From contig NZ_LIHP01000003.1 of assembly GCF_001314605.1 (NCBI RefSeq), forward strand, positions 1-64,000: a stretch of 64,000 nucleotides of DNA, written 5' to 3'. This DNA comes from Marinobacter sp. HL-58. Lineage in GTDB: Bacteria > Pseudomonadota > Gammaproteobacteria > Pseudomonadales > Oleiphilaceae. The notes under the pieces were generated by a model that did not search any database, was not told the DNA's origin, and was given only the letters and a program-made list of their open reading frames with translations. Made by a program: the position numbers and the translations under genes. Below, one piece after another: positions 28,528 through 38,616 of the stretch (positions are counted from its first letter, which is position 1; the number at the start of each line of letters is the position of its first letter).

Positions 28528-29493
28528 TCAGTTGGCTGCGGAGCCATGATCTGCAATCCACGCCCGGGCATCGTCAAAATCACGGGCAATCTGTTTCTTA
28601 AGATCTTCCACCGAGTCGAATTTCACCTCGTCCCGCAGGGCGTGGCGGAAGACCACATCAAGTCGCTGGCCGTAAAGTGTGCCAGCAAAGTCAAACAGGT
28701 GCACTTCCAGCGACGGCTGCTTGCCATCCACCGTGGGGCGCAATCCTATATTGGCGACACCGTCCAGTATCCGGCCATCCTGCAGCGTGGCACTGACCAC
28801 ATACACCCCTTTCAGTGCCGGCATATGCGGTAACAGCACGTTCGCCGTGGGCGCGCCGATCTGCCGCCCGAGCTGACGCCCGTAAACCACCCGTCCACGG
28901 ATACGGTAGGGATGCCCCAGTAGTGCTTCGGCTTCCTCAATCCGGTTTTCGGCCAGTACGTTGCGGATCCGGGTGCTGCTGACCCGCTCACCGCCCACGG
29001 TCACCGTGCGGGTATTTTCGACGGTGAACCCACGCTGCTCGCCCACTTCCCGCAGCAGAGCGAAGTCACCGGCACGGTCGCAACCGAAACGGAAATCATC
29101 TCCCACCACCAGATGGCGAACACCAAGGCCGTCTATCAGCACATCTTCAATGAATCCCATGCCGGAGTAGCTGCGAAATCGCTCGTTAAAGCGCAGGCAA
29201 AGGACAATATCAATGCCGGAGGCCAGCAACGATTCGAATTTCTGCCGGAACGCCGTCAACCGGGGCGGCGCCTCCCGGCCCTGGAAAAACTCACGGGGCT
29301 GGGGCTCAAAAACCATCACTACGGAAGGCACACCCAGTTCCAGCGCTTTTTCATGCACCTGGTCAATAATGGTCTGATGTCCCAGATGAACACCGTCGAA
29401 ATTCCCGATGGTGGCAACACACCCCTTCGCAAGCGGCCCGTCGGCCTGCTGGGCAAAGTGTTTCAGGTTGGTCAGGCCCCGGATCAGACGCAT
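28528..29493 (-). CDS. ribF: Bifunctional riboflavin kinase/FAD synthetase
   Basis: It phosphorylates riboflavin to FMN and adenylates FMN to FAD. The 321-residue protein has the N-terminal nucleotidyltransferase with GNFDGVHLGHQ and the later ISSTRIR-like VSSTRIRNVL, and the C-terminal riboflavin kinase with GAPTANVLLP and IANIGLRPTV-like VANIGLRPTVDGKQPSLEVHLFD. It sits between murJ and ileS in the common murJ-ribF-ileS-lspA block. Confidence 0.95.
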   Translation of the reverse strand: MRLIRGLTNLKHFAQQADGPLAKGCVATIGNFDGVHLGHQTIIDQVHEKALELGVPSVVMVFEPQPREFFQGREAPPRLTAFRQKFESLLASGIDIVLCLRFNERFRSYSGMGFIEDVLIDGLGVRHLVVGDDFRFGCDRAGDFALLREVGEQRGFTVENTRTVTVGGERVSSTRIRNVLAENRIEEAEALLGHPYRIRGRVVYGRQLGRQIGAPTANVLLPHMPALKGVYVVSATLQDGRILDGVANIGLRPTVDGKQPSLEVHLFDFAGTLYGQRLDVVFRHALRDEVKFDSVEDLKKQIARDFDDARAWIADHGSAAN

Positions 29494-29558
29494 GTAAAGC
29501 GAACCCTTGTTTGCCAGCGGTGCATGGTTTCACTGGTGAGAAAACGCGCGATTATAAC

Positions 29559-31139
29559 CTACCTGTGGCGGAAATGTCTTACCCGCACCCCGGCCAGTGC
29601 CAACACGACAAAATACACGGCAATGCCCGAGACCACGAGAATGCCCATATCCGTGGCACGCTGGAGACCACCGGCCCCGAGCCACCGGTCAACGGGCGGC
29701 TGCAGCCACAGGATCGCGCCCGCCAGCGCCCCGTTGGCAAGCCCGATCTGGACCAGGAACCGTGGCCAGCCCGGCTGCCATTTCCAGGCGCCTTCCTTTA
29801 TCAGCCCCCGCCACAACAGGCCGGTGTTCAGCCAGGCCGACAGAGACGTAGCCAGTGCCAGCCCCGCGTGGGCGAGAGGGAAGATCAGTGCCAGGTTAAA
29901 CACCATATTGGCCACCATCGCAATAATGCCGATCTTGACCGGTGTTTTGGTGTCTTCACGGGCAAAATAGCCCGGCGCAAGGACCTTGATCAACATGAAC
30001 GCCAGCAATCCCGCGGAATAGGCCCGCAGACTCTGCGCTGCCATGGTCACGTCGCGATCAGTAACCTCGCCATAATGGAAAAGGGTTGCTACCAGGGGTT
30101 CCGCCAGCAAAGCCAGTGCCAGTGCCGCCGGCAGTCCGATCAGAAGAACCGCACGCACGGCCCAGTCAAGCGTGGCGGCAAACTGGTCCACCGAGGCCGC
30201 CGCGTGTTTGCGGGAAAGACTGGGCAGAATGACAGTAGCAATGGCAATACCAAACACGCCCAGGGGCAATTCGGCCAGCCTGTCCGAGTAATAGAGCCAG
30301 GAGACGCTGCCCGTCTGAAGAAACGAGGCCAGTACGGTATCGAGCAGCAGGTTGATCTGACTCACGGACACCCCGAAAAGCGCCGGCACCATCAGCTTCA
30401 GGATGCGGCTGACGCCTTCGTGTTTGTAATCCACCCTGGGCCGCGGCATCAGCCCCAGCTGCATCAGAAAGGGAATCTGGAAGAACAATTGCAGCGCGCC
30501 GGCAATAAAAACACCCCAGGCCAGGGCTATGATCGGCGTTTCCATCAACGGTGACAGGAAGATCGCCGCCCCGATCATCGCCAGGTTCAGCAACACCGGT
30601 GTAAACGCCGGTATGGCAAAGCGGTCGTAGCTGTTGAGAATGCCGCCGGCGAAGGCCGTCAGTGATATCAGCAGCAGGTATGGAAAGGTAATGCGGAGCA
30701 TGTCACTGGCAAGGCCAAACTTGACATCATCGTCAAGGAAGCCCGGGGCAAAGACAGCGGTCAACAGCGGCGCTCCCAACATGGCGGCAGCGGTCACACC
30801 CAGCAACACCAGCCCCAGGGAACCTGCGACCGCATCGACCAGACGCTTGACCTCAGTGACGGATTCCTGCTCCCGGTAGGAGGAAAGCACTGGCACGAAG
30901 GCCTGGGAAAAGGCCCCCTCCGCAAACAGACGACGCAGAAAGTTGGGAATCTTGAATGCCACGAAGAAGGCGTCGGCGCCGGCACCGGCACCGAAATAGC
31001 GGGCAATCACCATATCCCGGACCAGGCCGAGCACGCGGGACAGCATGGTCATTATGCCGACGAGCCCGGATGACCTGAGCAGCCCTGGCGGTTTCGGCAA
31101 TGCTTTGATGTCTTCTTTTTGCTCGGGTTCGGACGACAT
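29559..31139 (-). CDS. murJ: Lipid II flippase MurJ
   Basis: This MOP-superfamily transporter moves lipid II across the inner membrane for peptidoglycan synthesis. The 526 residues give about 14 hydrophobic segments and the family signature SRVLGLVRDMVIARYFGAG...DAFFVAFKIPNFLRRLFAEGAFSQAFVPVLS near the N-terminus. It diverges from rpsT, a conserved gammaproteobacterial arrangement, and leads the murJ-ribF-ileS-lspA-fkpB-ispH series. Confidence 0.95.
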   Translation of the reverse strand: MSSEPEQKEDIKALPKPPGLLRSSGLVGIMTMLSRVLGLVRDMVIARYFGAGAGADAFFVAFKIPNFLRRLFAEGAFSQAFVPVLSSYREQESVTEVKRLVDAVAGSLGLVLLGVTAAAMLGAPLLTAVFAPGFLDDDVKFGLASDMLRITFPYLLLISLTAFAGGILNSYDRFAIPAFTPVLLNLAMIGAAIFLSPLMETPIIALAWGVFIAGALQLFFQIPFLMQLGLMPRPRVDYKHEGVSRILKLMVPALFGVSVSQINLLLDTVLASFLQTGSVSWLYYSDRLAELPLGVFGIAIATVILPSLSRKHAAASVDQFAATLDWAVRAVLLIGLPAALALALLAEPLVATLFHYGEVTDRDVTMAAQSLRAYSAGLLAFMLIKVLAPGYFAREDTKTPVKIGIIAMVANMVFNLALIFPLAHAGLALATSLSAWLNTGLLWRGLIKEGAWKWQPGWPRFLVQIGLANGALAGAILWLQPPVDRWLGAGGLQRATDMGILVVSGIAVYFVVLALAGVRVRHFRHR

Positions 31140-31293
31140 TCGCGGCCTGGACGATGGTTCGGTACACTGTAGATACTATCCGGGAACCGATGCTCTGTTT
31201 CGGTAATTCCCTAGGGCTTCGGGAGGCTCTCCGGTAACGAGCGGCGAGTTTACCACAGGCCTTGCGGATACCGGGATGAAATAGCTTTCAGTC

Positions 31294-31322
31294 TTGACAT
31301 TTTGGGACGTTGGCGGCATAGT
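31294..31322 (+). promoter_or_regulatory. rpsT promoter
   Basis: TTGACA (31294-31299), a 17-nt spacer and CATAGT (31317-31322) form a good sigma-70 promoter about 100 nt upstream of the rpsT GTG. The long leader could carry the S20 autoregulatory site; that is inference. Confidence 0.65.
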
Positions 31323-31424
31323 TCCGCGTCATTTATTTCGACGCGCTGGTGTTTTGGCGCGCCCACGATTTTTACGAATCGTTTCACACGAATTTCGGAT
31401 TTCACAGATCTCAGGAGTTATACG

Positions 31425-31694
31425 GTGGCAAATTCCCCACAAGCCAAGAAGCGCGCACGTCAGAACGAGAAGAATCGCAAGCATAATGCCAGCCTGCGTT
31501 CCATGGCGCGTACTTACATCAAGAAAGTCCAGGCCAACATTGAAGCTGGCAAGCCGGAAGAAGCCCAGGCTGCTTTCCTGCAGGCGCAGCCGATCATGGA
31601 CAGCATGGTTAACAAGGGCGTGTTCGCCAAGAACAAGATTGCTCGCCAGAAGAGCCGTCTGAGTGCCCGCATCAAGGCTCTGAAGAGCGCGTAA
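31425..31694 (+). CDS. rpsT: 30S ribosomal protein S20
   Basis: This 89-residue basic protein binds 16S rRNA in the body of the 30S subunit. The sequence MANSPQAKKRARQNEKNRKHN and GVFAKNKIARQKSRLSARIKAL is the complete family. It starts with GTG at 31425, preceded by AGGAG at 31413-31417. The non-ATG start parallels E. coli rpsT, which uses UUG and is translationally autoregulated. Longer in-frame readings include the untranslated leader. Confidence 0.95.
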   Translation: MANSPQAKKRARQNEKNRKHNASLRSMARTYIKKVQANIEAGKPEEAQAAFLQAQPIMDSMVNKGVFAKNKIARQKSRLSARIKALKSA

Positions 31695-31721
31695 ATCGCT
31701 TTTTCGGAACTTGAATGAAGA

Positions 31722-31748
31722 AACCGGCCAAGTTGGCCGGTTTTTTTA
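31722..31748 (+). terminator. rpsT terminator
   Basis: The hairpin AACCGGCCA / TGGCCGGTT, with a very short loop, is followed by a run of seven to eight T, 27 nt after the rpsT stop. Confidence 0.9.
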
Positions 31749-31790
31749 TGTCCACTTACTGACTCGCCTTCCTTCTCCGGAGCACAGGCA

Positions 31791-31891
31791 GCACCGATCA
31801 CCTACTCCGAAAACACGCCGTGAACCCATCCCTGGGGGCTCGGCATTGCCATCCCTGGCAATGCACGGTTTTCGGAGTAGGTGATCGGCGC
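31791..31891 (+). repeat. Three-way-junction element, copy C (class 2)
   Basis: Arms at 31791-31814 and 31868-31891 pair over 24 nt with one mismatch. The 53-nt core starts ACGCCGTGAA, folds CCCA-TCCC-TGGG, has the linker GGCTCG, folds again as GCATTGCCA/TGGCAATGC around TCCC, and ends ACG. It lies between the convergent genes rpsT and proB, just beyond the rpsT terminator. The core matches copy D at 51 of 53 positions, but the arms are unrelated except for AAAC next to the core. Confidence 0.85.
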
Positions 31892-31916
31892 TCCCTCCAG
31901 AGCTGAGAGTTGCTCT

Positions 31917-33041
31917 CTAGACAATCACCATATTGTCGCGGTGGATCATTTCTTCGTCCGAGATGTAACCCAACACTTCCGTAATCCGGTCACTCGAGCG
32001 GCCGGCGATGGCTCGGGCTTCGTCAGCATCGTAGTTGACCAGCCCGCGGGCGATTTCTTTGCCGGTTTCGTCGACACAGGAAACCATTTCGCCGCGGCGG
32101 AACTGGCCGGAGATGCTTTTTACGCCCACCGGTAGCAGGCTGCGGCCGCCCCGGCAGAGGACGTTGACGGCGCCCTGGTCGAGGGTGAGTTTGCCGCGGG
32201 TCTGGAGGTGGCTGGCCAGCCATTGTTTGCGGGCGGCGATTCGGCCCTGCTCCGGCAGCAATAAGGTACCGATAACATCGCCTTCCCGCAGGCGGGCGAT
32301 GGCTTTTTCGATCCGGCCGCCGACAATAACCGTGAAGGCGCCAGAACGGGCGGCCAGGCGGGCGGCGCGGACTTTGGTCTGCATACCGCCACGGCCAAGA
32401 GCACCGGCTCCGCCGCCGGCCATGGCGTCGAGTTCGGAATCGCTCGCGCGGCGTTCGTCCACCAGTTGGGCATCCGGATTCTTGCGGGGATCCTTGTCGA
32501 ACAGGCCGAGTTGGTCGGTAAGGATGATCAGACCATCCGCCTCAATCAGGTTGGCCACCAGAGCCCCCAGGGTGTCGTTGTCGCCGAAGCGGATTTCGTC
32601 GGTGACCACGGTGTCGTTTTCGTTGACGATGGGCACCACCCCGAAATCCAGCAATGCCCTCAGGGTGCTGCGGGCATTGAGGTAGCGTTTGCGGTCGGAA
32701 AGGTCATCGTGGGTCAGCAGGATCTGGGCAGTGTGCAAATCATGGCGCTTGAACTGTGCCTCCCACGTCTGCACCAGGCCCATCTGGCCAACGGCCGCCG
32801 CGGCCTGCAACTCATGAAGCTGTTCTGGACGAACCGTCCAGCCCAAACGGCTCATGCCCTCGGCCACAGAGCCTGAGGACACAATTACCACCTCAACGCC
32901 GGCACTGACCAATTCTGCGATCTGGTCAACCCACAACCCCAGAGCGGCAACATCGAGGCCCCTGCCATCATTGGTAAGCAGCGCACTTCCTATTTTAACC
33001 ACCAGGCGGCGAGCCTGGCGTAGCTGAATTCGTTTGCTCAT
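31917..33041 (-). CDS. proB: Glutamate 5-kinase
   Basis: First enzyme of proline synthesis, phosphorylating glutamate; it is feedback-inhibited by proline. The 374 residues contain an amino-acid kinase domain ([60 protein letters not shown]) and a C-terminal PUA domain ([14 protein letters not shown] onward). The start at 33041 (MSKRIQ) is preferred over one 15 nt upstream. It follows obgE by 36 nt, as in many gammaproteobacteria. Confidence 0.95.
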   Translation of the reverse strand: MSKRIQLRQARRLVVKIGSALLTNDGRGLDVAALGLWVDQIAELVSAGVEVVIVSSGSVAEGMSRLGWTVRPEQLHELQAAAAVGQMGLVQTWEAQFKRHDLHTAQILLTHDDLSDRKRYLNARSTLRALLDFGVVPIVNENDTVVTDEIRFGDNDTLGALVANLIEADGLIILTDQLGLFDKDPRKNPDAQLVDERRASDSELDAMAGGGAGALGRGGMQTKVRAARLAARSGAFTVIVGGRIEKAIARLREGDVIGTLLLPEQGRIAARKQWLASHLQTRGKLTLDQGAVNVLCRGGRSLLPVGVKSISGQFRRGEMVSCVDETGKEIARGLVNYDADEARAIAGRSSDRITEVLGYISDEEMIHRDNMVIV

Positions 33042-33077
33042 GCTAACTCGGTCCATGGATAAGCCGGCGCTACTCCA

Positions 33078-34355
<1,278 letters not shown>

Positions 34356-34408
34356 TCAGATCATATCAGGGCCACCCAAGGTTCGACAGAACCCGAGATC
34401 GCCGCTGC

Positions 34409-34669
34409 TTACGCAGCTGGAACGATGCTCACGAACTTACGATTATCAGGACCTTTCACTTCGAACTTGACCTGACCATTTGCTGTTGCAAACAGGGTGT
34501 GGTCCTTGCCGAGGCCAACGTTGCTGCCCGGGTGGAAACGGGTGCCGCGCTGGCGAACAATGATGCTGCCTGCAGATACAGTCTCACCGCCGAAGCGCTT
34601 CACACCAAGTCGTTTCGACTCGGAATCGCGACCGTTACGGGTACTACCTGCTGCCTTTTTATGAGCCAT
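34409..34669 (-). CDS. rpmA: 50S ribosomal protein L27
   Basis: This 86-residue basic protein has its N-terminus, [16 protein letters not shown], reaching the peptidyl transferase centre. The family is complete ([22 protein letters not shown]). No cleavable N-terminal extension of the Firmicutes type is present. It lies 36 nt after rplU in the standard rplU-rpmA order. Confidence 0.97.
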   Translation of the reverse strand: MAHKKAAGSTRNGRDSESKRLGVKRFGGETVSAGSIIVRQRGTRFHPGSNVGLGKDHTLFATANGQVKFEVKGPDNRKFVSIVPAA

Positions 34670-34705
34670 TACAAGCCTCCTTATCTAAGGGGTTACTCGA
34701 GGGTC

Positions 34706-35017
34706 TTAGCCCTGGATACCCGTGATCTTGACTTCAGTAAACCACTGACGGTGGCCCTGACGCTTCATGGAATGCTTCCGACGACGGAACTTGATGATCT
34801 GGATCTTGTCGTGACGGCCGTGGCTGACCACTTCCGCTGTCACTTTGGCACCATCAACAACCGGCGCACCAACCTGAACCTTGTCACCATCGGCGATCAG
34901 CAGAACGCGATCAAACTCGACGTTGCCGCCGGTTTCCACTTCCAGCTTTTCCAGCTTTAGAGTTTCGCCTTCTTTTACACGGTGCTGCTTACCACCGCTA
35001 ACAATAACTGCGTACAT
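34706..35017 (-). CDS. rplU: 50S ribosomal protein L21
   Basis: The 103-residue protein of the large subunit begins [18 protein letters not shown] and ends in the basic block [28 protein letters not shown] typical of L21. The ATG at 35017 matches the family; an 8-residue extension upstream is not conserved. It is first in rplU-rpmA. Confidence 0.97.
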   Translation of the reverse strand: MYAVIVSGGKQHRVKEGETLKLEKLEVETGGNVEFDRVLLIADGDKVQVGAPVVDGAKVTAEVVSHGRHDKIQIIKFRRRKHSMKRQGHRQWFTEVKITGIQG

Positions 35018-35125
35018 TAACGTTCTCCGCGATTGACCCATCCCTGCTCTTATCCACCTGGTTCTAAGGGAAGCGCTTCGGCAACCCTATAGCAGGGAGC
35101 GCAGGTTGGGATGAGTTGGGCGGTG

Positions 35126-35154
35126 ATTGTACGAAAACCGCTGCCGCTTTACAA
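35126..35154 (-). promoter_or_regulatory. rplU-rpmA promoter
   Basis: On the minus strand TTGTAA (35149-35154), a 17-nt spacer and TACAAT (35126-35131) lie about 110 nt upstream of the rplU ATG. Confidence 0.65.
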
Positions 35155-35160
35155 GCCAAG

Positions 35161-35194
35161 TTGACACTGATCACCGCAATACCTAGCATTGCGG
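35161..35194 (+). promoter_or_regulatory. ispB promoter with overlapping palindrome
   Basis: A perfect TTGACA (35161-35166), a 17-nt spacer and TAGCAT (35184-35189) point towards ispB. A perfect 7-bp inverted repeat CCGCAAT-N7-ATTGCGG (35174-35194) covers the -10 box, so a bound protein could block the promoter. It is back to back with the rplU promoter. The operator is inferred. Confidence 0.6.
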
Positions 35195-35246
35195 CACCCG
35201 CCTATTTTACAAACGAAAACACCAGACAAGGGATCGGACCAGCCGC

Positions 35247-36215
35247 ATGACAGCCCAGCGCATTTACGACACCGTCGCGGACGACTTCAGCCGCGTCAAT
35301 GATCTGATCATCAAGCGGCTGTCATCAGACGTTCCCCTGGTGGAAAAAATTGCCCAGTACATTATTGAAAGCGGCGGTAAGCGCCTGAGACCACTGCTGG
35401 TTTTACTTTCAAGCCGCGCACTGGGCTATGACCGGGATGACCATCTCAAACTCGCTGCAGTCATCGAATTCCTTCACACCGCGACACTCCTGCACGACGA
35501 TGTGGTGGACACCTCCGACATGCGCCGGGGCCGCAGCACTGCCAACGCTCGCTGGGGCAATGCCCCCAGTGTGCTGGTAGGTGATTTCCTCTACGCCCGC
35601 GCATTCGAGATGATGGTGGAACTCCAGGACCTGCGGATCATGGATGTGCTTTCACACGCCACGGCAGTCATTGCCGAGGGTGAGGTGATGCAGTTGATGA
35701 ACGTGAAGAACCCGGATCTCGACGAAGCTCAGTACATGCAGGTCATCCACAACAAGACCGCCATGCTGTTCGAGGCGGCCTCCCATACCGGTGCGCTGCT
35801 GGCCGGGGCCGACAAAGACCGGGAGGATGCCCTGAAAGACTACGGCAAGCACCTCGGGCTGGCATTCCAGCTTGTGGACGACGTGCTGGACTACCGCGGC
35901 GATGCCGAAGCCATGGGCAAGAATGTCGGTGATGATCTGGCCGAGGGCAAAACCACGTTGCCACTGATCTACGCCATGGTTGAAGGCAGTGATGACGAGA
36001 AGCAACTGATTCGCCAGGCAATCCGTAAAGGTGGGCTGGATGACCTGCCCCGGATCCTCCAGATCGTCAATCGCTCCGGTGCGCTGGAGTACACCATGGC
36101 AAAGGCCAGGGAACAGGCAGCCCTGGCGGCTGCGTGCCTGAAAGCCCTTCCGGAGTCAGATCACAAGGAAGCGCTGGGGTTGTTGACTGAAATTGCGGTT
36201 GCACGGGTTAGTTAG
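35247..36215 (+). CDS. ispB: Octaprenyl/polyprenyl diphosphate synthase
   Basis: It chains IPP onto FPP to make the ubiquinone side chain. The 322-residue protein has the first Asp-rich motif LLHDDVVDTSDMRRG, the second LVDDVLDYRGD, and GGKRLRPLLVLLS near residue 45. It diverges from rplU-rpmA, the conserved gammaproteobacterial order. The tail length (C8 or C9) cannot be told from sequence; Marinobacter relatives make Q-9. Confidence 0.93.
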   Translation: MTAQRIYDTVADDFSRVNDLIIKRLSSDVPLVEKIAQYIIESGGKRLRPLLVLLSSRALGYDRDDHLKLAAVIEFLHTATLLHDDVVDTSDMRRGRSTANARWGNAPSVLVGDFLYARAFEMMVELQDLRIMDVLSHATAVIAEGEVMQLMNVKNPDLDEAQYMQVIHNKTAMLFEAASHTGALLAGADKDREDALKDYGKHLGLAFQLVDDVLDYRGDAEAMGKNVGDDLAEGKTTLPLIYAMVEGSDDEKQLIRQAIRKGGLDDLPRILQIVNRSGALEYTMAKAREQAALAAACLKALPESDHKEALGLLTEIAVARVS

Positions 36216-36230
36216 GTGGGTGCTTCTTCA

Positions 36231-36325
36231 TTGTCGGATTACGCTTCGCTAATCCGACCTACGCGCGAGCTCTCAGAGTTCCGTGCAAACCGTAGGTCGG
36301 ATTAGGCGAAGCCGTAATCCGACAA
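36231..36325. repeat. REP-like inverted pair downstream of ispB
   Basis: Two palindromic units face each other. The left unit (36231-36263) and the right unit (36291-36325) each have the form TCGGATTA...TAATCCGA with an adjacent CCTACG or CGTAGG. They are 27 nt apart and complementary to each other, so the pair can also fold into one long hairpin. Related units lie at 50.0 and 51.7 kb. Similar REP sequences are widespread in gammaproteobacteria and may be mobilised by RAYT (Y1-type) transposases. It lies between convergent ispB and the next gene. Confidence 0.85.
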
Positions 36326-36328
36326 GCC

Positions 36329-37315
36329 TCACCCCAGATTTTCCCGCCCATGGGGCGCATCAAAGTCCAGCGCCGGCCCCACCGGCACAATCTGCGTCGG
36401 ATTAATGGTTCGCTGGCTTACATAGTAATGCCGCTTGATCTGCCCGATATCCACCGTCTCCGCCACCCCGGGCACCTGATACAGATCCCTAACATACCCG
36501 GAAAGCGCCGGGAAATCGGAAATCCTCTGGCGATTACACTTGAAGTGGCTGTAGTAGACCGCATCGAAACGAATCAGCGTGGTAAACAGCCGCCAGTCGG
36601 CTTCCGTCAACCGGTTGCCAACCAGATAACGCCGCCCCGACAGGCGTTCCTCCAACCAGTCCAGCGAATCGAACAGCGCCTCGTAGGCCTCTTCGTACTT
36701 GTCCTGTGCCGTGGCAAACCCCGCCTTGTACACACCGTTGTTTACCGTGTGATACACCCGCTCGTTCACCTCGGCAATCTCGTCATGCAATTCTTCTGGA
36801 TAGAAATCCAGATCGCCCCGAACCCCGTCCAGCTCATCGAACGCCGAATTGAACATCCGGATAATGTCTGCCGACTCATTACTGACAATGGTCTGCTTCT
36901 TCGTGTCCCACAGCGTCGGCACCGTCACCCGCCCGGAATAATCCGGCGCAGCCTTCAGATACACCTCGTACATATAGCGCATGCCATTGGCATCATCCCG
37001 GTGCGCAGCATCATCAGGCCGGAACTCCCAGCCGTTCTCCACCATGTCCGGATGCACCACCGACACCGATATATGCTCCTCAAGCCCCTTGAGCACCCGG
37101 AAAATCAACGTCCGATGGGCCCACGGGCAAGCCATGGACACATACAGGTGATACCGCCCCGACTCCGCCGGAAAACCACCCTCCCCGTCCGGCCCGGGCG
37201 ATCCATCCGCCGTCACCCAATTGCGAAAACGGGCAGCCTCACGCTCAAACTTGCCACCGGTCTTCGAAGTGTCGTACCACTGGTCGTGCCACTTGCCATC
37301 GACGAGAAGCCCCAT
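36329..37315 (-). CDS. Glutathionyl-hydroquinone reductase (YqjG/ECM4 family, GST Xi class)
   Basis: This cytoplasmic enzyme reduces glutathionyl-hydroquinones to hydroquinones, protecting against quinone adducts. The 328 residues have the thioredoxin-like N-terminal part with catalytic Cys in VSMACPWAHRTLIFRVLKG, the VPTLWD and SNESADIIRM motifs (glutathione binding), and a helical C-terminal GST domain. The ATG at 37315 has GGAGGG about 4 nt upstream; a start 21 nt further up is not supported. It diverges from a LysR-type regulator that may control it. Confidence 0.9.
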   Translation of the reverse strand: MGLLVDGKWHDQWYDTSKTGGKFEREAARFRNWVTADGSPGPDGEGGFPAESGRYHLYVSMACPWAHRTLIFRVLKGLEEHISVSVVHPDMVENGWEFRPDDAAHRDDANGMRYMYEVYLKAAPDYSGRVTVPTLWDTKKQTIVSNESADIIRMFNSAFDELDGVRGDLDFYPEELHDEIAEVNERVYHTVNNGVYKAGFATAQDKYEEAYEALFDSLDWLEERLSGRRYLVGNRLTEADWRLFTTLIRFDAVYYSHFKCNRQRISDFPALSGYVRDLYQVPGVAETVDIGQIKRHYYVSQRTINPTQIVPVGPALDFDAPHGRENLG

Positions 37316-37375
37316 AAACCCTCCAGTAAAAACCATTTGACGATCTCAAGAGGCGGCCAGCACTTTGCCGATCAA

Positions 37376-37480
37376 GGGAATTGGGGCAAGCCTTTGCAAA
37401 CCGTGCATTGCCAGGGATGGCAATGCCGAGCCCCCATGGATGGGTTAACGGCGTGTTTGCAAAGGCTTGCCCCGATTCCC
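37376..37480 (-). repeat. Three-way-junction element, copy D (class 2)
   Basis: Arms at 37376-37401 and 37455-37480 pair over 26 nt with one G-T wobble. The 53-nt core on the minus strand starts ACGCCGTTAA, folds CCCAT-CC-ATGGG, has the linker GGCTCG and the hairpin GCATTGCCA/TGGCAATGC, and ends ACG. Relative to copy C a C-to-A change in the first hairpin lets it pair one base pair further (CCCAT/ATGGG). It lies between a divergent gene pair (hydroquinone reductase and LysR), where it could interfere with promoters. Confidence 0.85.
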
Positions 37481-37583
37481 GCGCCCCCATAAAAGGATCG
37501 CAAGAAATTAAAGGAAGAATACCGGCGACCCTGCTACGCTCTCAAACAATCAATTCTGGCCAACACAATCAGATTATTCGAAC

Positions 37584-38495
37584 ATGCACACAGCCATCAC
37601 CATCGACGCCCTCAAAGTCCTCGATGCCATCGACCGCAAAGGCAGCTTCGCCGGCGCCGCCAACGAACTCTTTCGCGTGCCCTCGGCCATCAGCTACACC
37701 GTCCAGAAACTCGAAGAAGACCTCAACGTCGCCATCTTCGACCGCACCGGACATCGCGCCGCCCTCACACCGGCCGGCCGCTACCTCCTGGAAGAAGGCC
37801 GAACACTGCTGGAAGCCGCGGAAAACCTGGCCCACACAACCCGCCAGGTGGCCCAGGGCTGGGAAACCCGGTTGCGAATCGGGTTCAACTCACTGCTGCC
37901 GGCACAATGCCTGTTCCCGGCCGTCAGGGAATTTTATGAACTGGGCGTGCCTGTGGAAGTGCAACTGGTGGAGGAGGTGTTTGCCGGCTCGTGGGATGCC
38001 CTGCAAAGCCGCCGGATCGACCTTATCGTTGGAGCCGACCAGATGAGTAAACCAGCCGGGGCGTTCACCACACACCCGCTCGGAGAAATGCGCTTCGTCT
38101 ATGCCATAGCGCCCGACCACCCCCTTGCGACAGCGACACAACCCCTGACAGAAGAGGATATTGCCCCCTACCCCGCTGCCGTTGCCGCCGACACCTCCCG
38201 CTCACTGCCACCAGGCCATGCAGGTATATTCCGGCGCCAGAGAACCATTACCGTGGCCAACATTGACCAGAAAATCGCCGTCCAGCAGGCCGGGCTTGCC
38301 GTGGGCTGGCTACCGGAGGCCCGCATACGCGAGCAACTGGGCAAAGGGACGCTGATTGAAATGGAGGTTCACGAACCAAGACAACCCATCATGCTCCATC
38401 TGGCGAGGCATTCGGAAGATCAGGGCAAAGCTCTGATGTGGTTCTGGGAAACACTGGGCAAGTCACCCGCCATTGCCACCTGGCTAGAGGCCTGA
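37584..38495 (+). CDS. LysR-family transcriptional regulator
   Basis: The 303-residue protein has the N-terminal winged helix-turn-helix (AITIDALKVLDAIDRKGSFAGAANELFRVPSAISYTVQKLEEDL, beginning at about residue 4) and a periplasmic-binding-like effector domain from about residue 90. LysR proteins usually bind between themselves and a divergent target, so the hydroquinone reductase at 36.3-37.3 kb is the likely target. The effector is unknown. DNA near the start is GC-rich and uses common codons. Confidence 0.87.
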   Translation: MHTAITIDALKVLDAIDRKGSFAGAANELFRVPSAISYTVQKLEEDLNVAIFDRTGHRAALTPAGRYLLEEGRTLLEAAENLAHTTRQVAQGWETRLRIGFNSLLPAQCLFPAVREFYELGVPVEVQLVEEVFAGSWDALQSRRIDLIVGADQMSKPAGAFTTHPLGEMRFVYAIAPDHPLATATQPLTEEDIAPYPAAVAADTSRSLPPGHAGIFRRQRTITVANIDQKIAVQQAGLAVGWLPEARIREQLGKGTLIEMEVHEPRQPIMLHLARHSEDQGKALMWFWETLGKSPAIATWLEA

Positions 38496-38616
38496 ACCCG
38501 GGCCCGTTTAACCTCTGGCCCCGGAACTGGAACGTATCAGGCAAAAGAGCCAACGGATTGGCCGCTCATTCGTTTATACTGCCCCCACGCAAGAACCTGT
38601 GAACGGAGCTCAAACC

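Noticed and set aside
31791..31891. The palindromic elements as ordinary Rho-independent terminators
   Set aside because: No T-run follows the stems. They also occur upstream of genes and between divergent genes, and rpsT already has a normal terminator.
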